From Mesodorylaimus sp. YZB2_4 (Eukaryota; Nematoda; Enoplea; Dorylaimida; Dorylaimidae), in assembly GCA_030248295.1 (NCBI GenBank), contig JASANH010001234.1:310001-374000 (forward strand): a DNA stretch of 64,000 nucleotides. The letters are read 5' to 3'. Position numbers and translations under genes: made by a program. Below, piece after piece: positions 45,801 through 56,200 of this stretch (position 1 is its first letter; every line of letters begins with the position of its first letter). The notes beneath the pieces were generated by a model. That model did no database searches. It was not told where the DNA came from and was given only the letters and a program-made list of their open reading frames with translations.

Positions 45801-46047
45801 TCGCGCGTGACCAAGGGAGGGGGTCTGTGTTTTTCTCCTAATTCGGGATACTCGCTCGGTTGGAGGCGAGTAAGCCTAGTGCAAACAAAAGGCGTCCAGG
45901 CGATACGAAAATGTCTGTTTTTCGCTTAATTGGACACGGCCCGCCTCATTAGGGGGTGTGGAATTGTGTAATAGGATGACGCTTTTCGCGATTATTATTT
46001 ACATAAGATATAAGCATGGTTTTTTACGCTTTTTGTTTATTTTTTAG
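42843..46047 (+). other. Putative first intron of the Ig/FN3 gene
   Basis: Bounded by GTAAGT and TTTTTAG. It contains a run of C at 44160-44175, a short CG alternating tract near 44374, and no repeat shared with the rest of the window. The 177-codon open frame at 44481-45014 shows no domain. Expression as an intron is inference. Confidence 0.35.
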
Positions 46048-46081
46048 TTCGAACTCGCGTTTTGGACGCTTTTAAACGGCG

Positions 46082-49000
46082 ATGGCTTTACGCTTATTTT
46101 ATCTCATGGTTTTCATTTTGATTTGGCCGAATGGAATGAGCGAGGAACAAGGCGATGAACAAGCCGATGCGGCTAGTATTCAACCCAAGTTCACATCGGT
46201 GGCCGGAGAGCATACGGTGTTGGCGGGTGGTACGGCTACATTGCCTTGTCGAGTGTCCGATATAGGTAGGATGAATTATGGAGTATGTACGAATGGCTAA
46301 TGCGTGTTCACTCAACGCATTCAACCATTCTTTTTTTAATTATTCCACTGCGTCGGATTTAGGAATGGGAGCAGAACTATGCCTGTTGGCATTAGCCTTT
46401 GAGATTAGGGGTTTTCGAAAATAGTGGAATGAAAGGCCTTGTTTATAATCTTTGAAGAAATTTGTGGAGGGAATAAGTTGAATTTCTTCCATTTATGGCC
46501 CGTATGGTGGGAGAAATTAGGCCATTTTTGGATGGGTGCGCCAATATTGTTCAAATCTAGTTTTTTTTGTTGTTGAGATGATGAAATTCTTGTTCTTTTG
46601 AAGGCGATTCGGATGCGACGGTTGAATGGTACCGTGTGGGGCCTGCATTGGATGGTCAGGGTAGTCCGAACGAGCCGTACAATGTGGAACAATCGGACCA
46701 ACAAATGTTTGTGCATCGAATGCGAATGACGCAAGATAATCGATTCGAGATGTCGGAGAGTGGGAATGAGAATGACTACGATATGACTATATTGAATGTG
46801 GGTGCCTACGATTCGGGACCGTACGAATGTCGTATATCGACTACGCCACCATTAATTCAAAGACAAATTTTGAAAGTGAATGGTAAGTTGATTTGGGTTA
46901 GTGATAAGGAATGATTAGAAGGTTTGACATTTTCTAGTCCCGCCATCGGTCAAGATCGCCCCGGATACGAATCCATATTCGGTTGAACCTGGACAACCGG
47001 TCGTTTTGAATTGCGATGCTCATGGATATCCGGAATCGGAAGTCGTATGGACTCGAGAGGTAGGCATGAGGGGAGAGTGAGAAGGGGGATTTGAAATGTT
47101 TGTTTTTAGGGCGGACCATTGCCTGATGGTCGTGCTTCGCATAAAGCGAAAGGACAAGCGCAACTGTTTTTCGATAGTGCCAACATAATTCATGCTGGCA
47201 AATACAAATGTACGGCTGACAATGGAGTCGGCGATGCGGCGTCGGCTGAGATTGTGGTGGATATTATCTGTAAGTCGAATTGGGGTGGGTGATTGAAATG
47301 GGATAAGTCCATGCCGTGCCGTGTGGTCATACCACAACACTCATCCAACTTTTCCTTGCACGGGCGGGGGGAAGAGGCCTAACGCAGCTGTGCTGTGTGG
47401 TTTTTTGAGTGAAGACAAAACTGCCTGGTGAGTCATCGTGTATTGGAATGTGTAGGAGAAAAGAATTGGTTTGAATGGCGAAGATGAGAATGCAGATTTG
47501 GAGAAAAAAGTTTTGATGACTAACATGCATTTGTCATGTGTGGGATGGTATGCTAGGTTAGCTTAGATGAGTCTTGTATGGTGAGCTAACAAATAGATAA
47601 CTTAGCTGATGGCATGTATTAACTAGCTTCTTTCTATTTTAGCTAAAGACGAAACGAGCCGTAAGTATAATTTGCTGACTTGTAAACTGCACAGCATGCT
47701 GCACGCCATTTGTGGGCACCAGTGTAGTTTAATGCACGCACACGATTGGGTGGCTGGTGAAATATGGGACTTCTAGTCGGCTATAAGATCCGGCTTAGGG
47801 CACAAATCATTATTTAAATCGTGCGCAAAAGTTGAAAAGGAAAGCATAAAAAATATTCCCTTGCACTGGAAGTGCATGGAAAGTTTTATGAGTTGGTTTT
47901 CTAATGAGTTTCGAGAAACTGGAATCGACTGGTTTTTTTCGTGTTTGAAAACGATTTCTATTTTTGGTCACGAAATGTATACTAGTATAGTGTGAGGAAA
48001 ATGTAAAAAAATTTGCCTTTTATTCAGATCCGCCTGCTGTGCAAACGAATCAGAAATTTATACCCGTTGATGTGGGACAAAATGTATCGATATCTTGCAA
48101 TTATTCGGCCAATCCGTTGCCGCAAGTGCATTGGCTTTTTAGCAATTTCAGAATGAATGTAAGTTAAAGGCGGGGTTTTTAAAAGATATACTACACGTGT
48201 ATTTGGTATTTTTAGGCGTTAAGTCCGGATTATCGAGATCGAATTTCGTTCAAATCAGAACAACCGATTCCTGGACGAGAATGGGTGACGACCACGTTGT
48301 TTATAGCCAATATTCAACAATCGGATTTTGGTGAATATGTATGTCGAGTGGAAAACAATTTGGGCCGGAGCGAAGCACTAATCGACGTGTCTGGTAAGTG
48401 ATGGGGATGATTAGATAGGTCGGGGATGGGGTGGCCATTACACGGGTATGAATTGAGGGATGGGTAGGTTTGAATAATTGCATTAAAACTAGGCTTAGAT
48501 TCCATTTGATCATAAATTATGGACGCCATTGATGACGTGGATTTAGTGATGTGGGATTGGCGTCGGAGTGGCGCCTTGATAGCATAAAGTTCGAGTTGAA
48601 TTCAATGGGCCGCTCTTTCTTATGCGTGCACTTTGATGATGTTAAATGCCAGCTGGCGCAACGAATAGCCGGGGCGCCTGGGACGAAGAGTGGTCAGTGG
48701 TTTTTTCTGGTCCATTCTATAAGTCATGAATTTGAAAGGATGTTGGGCTGTGCGGCAGTTGTTACGATCATTTATCCAATAATTCGGCGACTGGGTGAAC
48801 GAGTCGGCTGGCTCGAATGAAAAGCTAGTATTTTCGATAAAGTTCTGCTTCGTAGCACCAGCTGGTTGATGGGAGGAAAATAAGAATGTTTGGCTTTTTC
48901 GTTGAGGAAACATGAGTTTGTGTGGAGGGAGCGTCAGCGAGAGGAGAGGCGGGGGAAATGTAAGACAAGCATTGTCTGGTTGGGTGGGAAAGGGCACGGG

Positions 49001-52000
49001 TGTCTGGTCAGAACATAAGGACAACGTAAGAATGATGAGCGAAAGTGCAAGAAAGTGTTGAAACTATGTCAATCATGCGGACTAGTAAAATTGCATAGAA
49101 TAAGAAAAGGAGTGGCATGTTTTGAGATAAGATTTTTGGGCTTTTGGCCAAAATTTCATTGACTTAACGAAGCTTGAAAGTCTCGAATTTCTTTTGGTTA
49201 CTAAGCTTAGGTTGTGCTCAGCGAAGCGTAGATACGTAAATGAATAACAAGTCAGGGGGTGGTCTAGTCGATGCAGTTTTTCGCATCAGCGCGTCATTGG
49301 GATGTCAAGGGGAGACCGACGGGGGGGGGGGGGGGGGGTTATTGAATCAAAATATGCAGGGCGACTGGTTTGACCCATGGCGGATAACGATTCGGCCAAT
49401 TTGGGGCAAGGATTCGATTAGGTCTGACCACTGGCTCGTTTGATGGCTAGCATTTCCGGTGCGGAATGCCTATTGAAAATAGATTTGGCTCTGCCATTTT
49501 ATGTGTATTTGCTAAGGGGCGGTGGTAATAATAATTGAATTTGTGCTATTTTTCAGGCAAACCCGGTCCGCCGTATTTATTTACGGCTGCGATTTATGGC
49601 GATCGTATCGATTTGAGTTGGCACGTGGAATCGGCGCCGGACATTGAGGGATATAAATTGTTATACAGAAAGGTGCGTAGTGGCGGGGTGGCATATGGGG
49701 TATGATGAGGTTAGGAATGGGGTTTAATTGAGACTGGTAATGGCCCAGTCTGCGGGCCGACCTTGACCGTGCCCTCGACTGTCTACTTTACATATGTTAC
49801 AGGTGAAAAGTTTGGGAAAACTAGGAGAGACTGCACTTGTAGGTTTAAAATTTTGAATCATTGCCTTTTCTGTGCTTGGATTTGGCTTTGGACCTAGAAA
49901 TCGTCTGTCGTAAAACCACAATTTGGTCATGTTATGTAACTGGTATTGGCTTCAGCAGGTTAAAAAACAGTGTATTGGTTTAATAGTGCTGGGATAGGAT
50001 GAAAATAGTGAAAGGAAACAAACCTGAAAAGATCAGTCTGAAAAACCTTTGTTTTTGAAAACCGGTTAAAAAGATTAGCCCAAACTTATGAATCATAAAT
50101 ATACAGTATGTAGCAGGGCTAGATTGGAGGGCGAGTAACTGACGTGAGAAATTTACAGTACGCAAAAAGTTATGGTCGCTGAGAGATTCCAGAATCGACA
50201 GACCCGGTTGAACTGGCCCGCCGATCTGGATGGAATCGGAATTTTGAATTCTCGGCAAAATATTTTTGCTGGCTAAAATATCAGTAGCTTCTGCTTACCA
50301 AATGCAGAAGCCAAACGGCAGTGCATGAGGTGGTTTCAGATGATGAATGTAACTCATCAGCCACAAGCAGGGTGAGAATGATAACTAATGATGCAAGCGT
50401 GGTTGAGCAGATTCGATTATGGACTAAAAATGAGCGTAGAGCAAGGAAAAGTGCAAAAGGCAGGTTTAGCCATAAGTATTGACGGAAAATTTGGTTGTAA
50501 TAGAACAGTGGAAAGGGAAATTCTGAGAGTGATTGATCAGAAGCAAGCATAAGACTATTTGAGAAGTTGGTGATGCAAGGAATTGCAATTTGAGGCGTTA
50601 CTATATCTACAATAGTACTGTCCGGTTTCTGGCTGGGTAAATTGGATTACCCACTATCTAGGCGGGCCTTGAGTGTAAAGCTGAAGTGATAAAGGAATGT
50701 GTGGGGGGCAGTAGCCTAGCCGGCGGGTTAGGTGTCTGCCTTTCACGCTGGGTGTGCACTTACAAGGGAGGGTTCGACTTCCGCCTCGGTACTAAATGAT
50801 TGTCAAACATACAGTATGTTACTCAAATATGAGTGCGCTGTGTAGTGCTTGGCTGTTGATTAAATTTGACATGACATGATAAGCGCATCAGAAGATTTTA
50901 CTGGGCCTGAAATGTCTGTACCCTAGTTTCTGGCTGGATAAACTGCTTTATCTACACTACAATACGCCGGGCCATACTTTTTCCATAGCCAAGCACCGCA
51001 GCTCACTCGAGGGCTAAGGAACACATGAATCGACAATCTTTTTCCCCTGGCGGGAGTCGAACCCTCCCCAGCGTGAGAGGCGTGAAGACCCCTTAACCGC
51101 TAGGCCGCCACCCGAACCTTCAGTGTTAAACTTAGGTGATATAGGAATGTGTAGGATGCACGGTAGGCGCCAGAAACATTTGACTGGGCGTGAGTATCCT
51201 GTTGGTTTTTTGATGAAGTCGGGCAGCCTATTAAGGGATGTGAAAAAGAATACTGTTTCAGCCGAATGAAGACTTCTCATTGAAAGTGGATATTCCGGCC
51301 AGTGTTGGTCGTCGAGTGAAGGGTAACGAGTGGGTGGCCAAGTATTCGTTGCGATACGCACCTGGTTCCTTGCTCAAACCGGACACTGAATATCAACTGG
51401 GAATACAAGGACATAATCGATACGGCGATGGATCTTTGCCGAGACCATTGCTCGAGGTCCGAACTCCGGGTAAGATATAAGTTTGAAAAAGAGGGTAGAA
51501 ATTGTAGAATGGTTATTTTTGGAGCAAAATTCGAAGGCCTGGATGATACGATGGTGAAACCTGCGGAAAAAAGTATGGAGAAGGAGAAGGATTACGAAGC
51601 GCAGCGGGCCAGTCAGCGGCCAGGTAAGGCTTAACCACGGTGTCCTAAAAAGGTGTGGGTGGTTGGAAATTGTTCGATGCGGTAGTGGAAAGCTGAAAAA
51701 GCAAGGAGAGGATGCAGTGCTAGGATCGAACAGCTAGAGATATGCATCCGAAGTTTTACCGGTATAAACTGGGGACAAATTCGAGGTCAAACTTTACTGC
51801 GACGCAAAGTGCACTTACAGTTTGAATGGAGTCATCGAACGAATAGTCGAATTGATACTGAGAGAAGAAAAAACAAGATGCTCAGATGACAAAGTCCAAT
51901 CAGAGGGGCAGTGTCAAAAGGGTTTTTATGTTTCAGTGAAAGATGATAATGGCAATGGTGTGTCGACTTTGCATCGATTTTCCATTCTGGCCATTTTGGC

Positions 52001-52040
52001 TTTCACCATCGTCTCGTATTGGTCGAGGAGTTTGATGTGA
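46082..52040 (+). CDS. Cell-surface Ig/FN3 protein, Klingon/Wrapper-like
   Basis: Neural cell-adhesion type protein. Exons: 46082-46265, 46604-46882, 46938-47059, 47110-47269, (optional 47643-47660), 48028-48158, 48216-48393, 49557-49672, 51262-51469, (optional 51525-51623) and 51937-52040. All join in phase (471 residues with both optional exons). A signal peptide (LFYLMVFILIWPNGMS) is followed by three Ig domains with their Cys pairs: TATLPCRVSD...DSGPYECRIS; VVLNCDAHG...HAGKYKCTADNG; VSISCNYSANP...DFGEYVCRVENN. One FN3 domain follows (GPPYLFTAAIYGDRIDLSWH...LKPDTEYQLGIQGHNRYGDG). A hydrophobic C-terminus (FSILAILAFTIVSYW) follows a small-residue stretch (NGNGVS), as in GPI-anchored proteins. 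Three Ig, one FN3 and a GPI tail is the Drosophila Klingon/Wrapper layout. AATAAA near 52080 is 40 bases after the stop. Architecture is firm; orthology is inference. Confidence 0.88.
47643..47660 (+). other. 18-nt microexon between Ig2 and Ig3
   Basis: CTAAAGACGAAACGAGCC is flanked by CTTCTTTCTATTTTAG and GTAAGTATAA, both near-consensus. Both neighbouring junctions are phase 1 and 18 is a multiple of three. Inclusion therefore adds six residues (SKDETS, changing the next codon from Tyr to His), and skipping keeps the frame. It would lengthen the Ig2-Ig3 hinge. Confidence 0.65.
49321..49338 (+). repeat. G18 homopolymer in Ig/FN3 intron
   Basis: Eighteen consecutive G, the longest of several G or C runs in the window (others at 24600, 33280, 44160(C), 59389 and 62403(C)). 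Confidence 0.9.
50705..50880 (+). mobile_element. tRNA-derived SINE (repeat E)
   Basis: The head GTAGCCTAGCCGGCGGGTTA, then GGTGTCTGCCTTTCACGCTG and B-box GGGTTCGACTTCC, followed by the body (GAGTGCGCTGTGTAGTGCTT, GGCTGTTGATTAAA) and end TTGACATGACATGA. It is one of the fullest copies and sits in the same intron as an inverted copy at 50965. Confidence 0.75.
50965..51115 (-). mobile_element. tRNA-derived SINE (repeat E), inverted
   Basis: The plus strand shows CCATAGCCAAGCACCGCAGC, CTCACTCGAGGGCTAAGGAA and GGGAGTCGAACCCTCCC, then CCAGCGTGAGAGGCG and CTAGGCCGCCACC. It is the complement of 50705-50880, so the two copies could pair in the pre-mRNA. Confidence 0.75.
51525..51623 (+). other. Possible 99-nt charged linker exon between FN3 and tail
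   Basis: Open in the required phase (1 in, 1 out), with a donor CCAG/GTAAGG and a weaker acceptor (TTTTTGGAG). It encodes a strongly charged stretch (KPAEKSMEKEKDYEAQR). Skipping also preserves the frame, so it may be alternative or absent. Confidence 0.45.
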
Positions 52041-53264
52041 AGCGACGACAGTGCAAAGTAAAAAGTAAGAAACTATTATAATAAAAGGATTCGTATTGAT
52101 AATTTAGTTTCTTAAGGTGCTCTAGAAAATGATTTCGTAAATGCGGGAGCGGATATGGTGTGCTTGGTTAGACGTGTGCGATTTGGGGATTGGGCGAGTT
52201 GGTACATTTATTCGCCGCGAGCGGCCGTATACTCGAATTATCAGTGTACGTTAAAAATGTATGAGCCCGCCATTTACGATTTGTTTCGTTTCGTCGTGCC
52301 TACGACCAGTTTGGCTCAAGATTATTTCGTAATTCAGCAAAAAAAGCAGTAGCCGTGTCCGTCTCCATTTTCAGTTCAGATACCCATCATTCTAAACATA
52401 CCATTGAGTTTTGGGTTTTTCTAATCTTTTTTTGGGGAATCCCCATCTGCCAACCATTCCGCATGAGTTTAGGTTTTTATCTCAAAGGCGACATGTGTAA
52501 TTGTTTCATGCCAAAAAGTTTTTAGTAGAAAAACAAAAAGTTGGATAGACGTCACGGGCTGTGATATTCTCATTGTGCACAGTGTAGAGGGGAAAAAACT
52601 TAGAGTAGATTTCCGATTTTTTAACCAGATTAGAATCATTTTTCTTGGAAATTCGTTTTGGTATTGGCTCTGTGTCTTTGCATATTCACTGTTAATGGAA
52701 TTGTGACCCGGGGCTTCTTGTGTAAAGCTGTGGTCAGAATGTTTCGATTCGTTTATGCGTCGTGTCGAATTTGGTAGTCAAAGTGGTAGGCGATTTTCTA
52801 ATCGTGTATGTTATGAATTATTCGTTATGTTTTTAATTTTTAGCATGATCTTGCCCATTGGAAAACGAGAAATTTTCTACTTTTTTCAGATTTTGGTCAT
52901 GGTAACTATTTGATATGAACTGCCCCCTTTTTTGACCTGAAACTGTGCACAACGAATGTGAACTGCCTTTAAATTCAGTATGTTACTTTCCTGTGACTTT
53001 TTTCGAGGGGTGCACTCTGTGTAGAGTGGCGCCTGTTTGTTGGTTATGTCAGTGCAATGAGGTCAGTGCTTGGATTGGACGAATATGAGTATTGTAGGTG
53101 GGCAAGACTGGTGTGTGGAGGGGACTGGGCCAAGATATCAATGGACAGATGCTGTCTGTATTTGCACGGATAAGCAGTTGGGTACCCGATTAGCCTGTCC
53201 CTTGGCATATTCGATGGGCAGCTAGAGTATTGCACGAATGACAAGAATGTACATTGTACACACA
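52041..53264. other. Convergent 3' flanks of the Ig/FN3 (+) and Kir (-) genes
   Basis: Contains the Ig-gene polyA signal near 52080 and presumably the Kir 3' UTR. No additional gene was recognised; the short frame at 52155-52352 has no domain. Confidence 0.45.
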
Positions 53265-56200
53265 TCACATGATGTCGTGCTCCCTCAGGACTGATCTTTC
53301 GCAGGGGAGGGAGGAAGTTGGACTGGAGGGGGCCACCACCACGATCTCTGGCGGCTCGTTGGCGTGCCTTCGAGCTCCGTTCGGGATCTGGCCATCCTCG
53401 ATGGTTGTACTGTTCGGAGTGACGGGGATGGTCCACTCGCTGTTGTTGGCCGCATTGGATAATTTTCTGTGCCTACCTTGATTTGTACGGGCCATACTAG
53501 GACTGAGAAGAAATTTCTTTTGCTCGTCTTCGTTTTTGACCGTTGCTGAGATGTGGTTATTTTCTGGTGATGACCTGAGTGAACGAGCGTTCGCGTTGCC
53601 AACGCTCACTTCCTCATCGGCACCAAAACTGGAAGCTCGACTGTAGGAGGGAGTGTAAGATTCGGAATCGCAGCCGTCGTCCAGACTCTTTTGATAGTAT
53701 TGCGGACCAAGGGTAGCACCAGATGCCTGAAATGGGAGCCATGAGGGGAGGATGGCGTGTTTGGGTTGATGTGGTCATCGATGTATATTGGCACCTCTAC
53801 CTGTAACTATATTTTACACATTGTGCAAGAATGTAGGAGCTTCCAACTTTGCCTGAAATGGAATCCATGAAGGTGCCGTGTTTGGGTTCGGCCTGCCATG
53901 TCTGGGTGTGAGGTGGGCATCGATGTTTTGGTGCATTGATGTGTATCAACGTCTGGATCCAGCCTTAACCTCCAGCTGAAACTATATTTTACACATTGCG
54001 CAAGAATGTAGGAGCTTCCAACTTTTAATGATTTGAGTTATTTCACCATGCCTTGCCTTGTCATAGTATTATGCCAAGTATGGTTTCCCTAGCTGAGTCA
54101 CTGTGTGGGTTCCCAGTTGCATATGCCAAGGGCAGCTGCTTCATGTTTTTATTAGACTGGAAGTGAACGTCTTCGTCCCTGATACTGTAGGGAGTGACAA
54201 GTGCAGCTTTTGCAACACGCTAGCCTAGCCATCTCTGTGCAGGATCGACCACCAGACGAACCTCTCTTGGTTGTAAGACGGAATGTGTGGAATGATAGGG
54301 CTAATCCCCAGGTACGTGGGTCAGCTACATTTTCTAGTCTGCATACGGACCCCTGTGGACCGATGAGACGGAGTCATAGTCTCGATGACATTATGATAGG
54401 CATGGCAAGTAGCTGTGCAGTCATTTACCTTAATTGCATCCAATTCTTTGGCTGATATGCGAGGCGTGTTGACAGCAAAGGTTTTGTGGAAACGGCTGTA
54501 ATCGATTTGGTAAGCGCCGTTCTGTTTTTGAAACGTAATCAGCTTTTCAAATCTAAAAAAAGGGTCAGACGTGGAAATGGCAGGGACATAAAGAAGCCCG
54601 TTTGCAAACACGCGCTTTCTTTGATCTCGTTTACATAATCGTGTTTTGTGCTTGTATGTACTGATCGACTGGTACTCCCTGGCTCTGCGAAGAGATAGTT
54701 AGGACGCGTGCGAGGTGTTTGTGCAGACCCAAGAATAGACTAATTGTGCGGGTGAAGATGAGAAGGACCCTCTGGCTCAGGTTCAACTATGTATGGACCA
54801 CCCGCAGTGACAGTGTAACCACGTGGGATTGTGGGCGTGAGAGCATGTGATCTATCTAAATCGATATCACAAACAATGGAGCTAATCATGCGACTCAGCG
54901 CACCTGCGACTGAAACGTCAACCAGACAGGGAAGATCGATATCCTCTGCCAGAGACTCTGCACTGACAAGTGAGTACCCACCTGTGTCCCCACATGATCT
55001 CGCTGGGCAAATAGGACGTCCTGGCCTGGGCGGTCATGCCTGTACTTTCCACGATGCCTTCCAAGATGACGATAATCTCGAACTGTGCCGTGGACAGGTC
55101 GTCAGCTGCGTAGTCGTAGAGCGGGCTGTTGACATCGATGACGTGGCAGATGGTGATGGGCCAGACGAGGAATATGCGATCCAGGCCGTCGTCGTAGCCC
55201 ACGTCCATGTCGTACTGGTGGAGTGGCAGGACTTCGCCTTCCTCGGTGCTTCGTTTTTTAATCATTTGCAATCGAATATGGGACTCGACCAAGTGCGTGT
55301 TGCGCATATCGCCAACGCGGAAGAGGAAACATAATTGACCATCCCGTAACGAGATGCACGCGTTCTTGCTAAATATCAGCGTCTCGGCTCGCTTTTTAGG
55401 CCTGGCTAGTTTAGCGAACACTAAACCGGCCATGAACGATTGGATAAGAAGACCGCATATGGACTGGATGCACAGCGTAGTGATGGCGGCTGAGCAATTA
55501 GTCGTGGCGTACCTTAAAAGGATAACGAGGTCAAGGTCCAAATTGGCCAGCGGGTGTACACATCACTCACCTATTTCCATATCCGATAGTGTGCTGACTC
55601 TCGACAGAGAATAGGAACACGGAAGTCATATCATTCACGTTCTTCACGCATGCGGGCCACGTCGCGTTCTTGAAGTTCTCTAAATCACCGTGTACATAGC
55701 ATATGATATAGTAGACGATGGCGAAGAAGGTCCAGCTGCACACGAAGCCACTAGCGAACACGAGAAGGATGTATCGCCATTTTACATCGATCAGGGTCGT
55801 GAATATGTCTCTGAAAGGAAAGCATTGACGGATGCAAAAGAATTGCCACTGGCGGGGATCGAACCTGCACTAGACTACCAACTGACTGACGTGAGTACCA
55901 GCACATATTGGCTGTGTTGAAACGTCAAAGATTTCGCAAAGTTCGCTGGGGCTACGAAACGTTGCTCCTGTCGAGGGTAGAACTCCCACTCATCGTCAGT
56001 CAGCTATGGCTACTAGCATTTTGAAATTATGGGTGCCCAGAAACTTTTTTAGTGAAAGAACCCAAGATATTTGGCTCTTTTCCTTGCCCGTAAGATGGAC
56101 CCTTACAGTATACTCGCAGTATGGTAACGCGTGACGGACGGAGAGACCCAGAAAAGTACACAAGTCTGTCAAACAGCAATCAAAGCAGAGAAAAAGCTTT

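Noticed and set aside
55840..56010. tRNA-like boxes upstream of the Kir TM1 exon
   Set aside because: GGTTCGATCCCCGCC and TCAGTTGGTAG occur close together on the minus strand, but the anticodon arm is missing; at most a decayed fragment.
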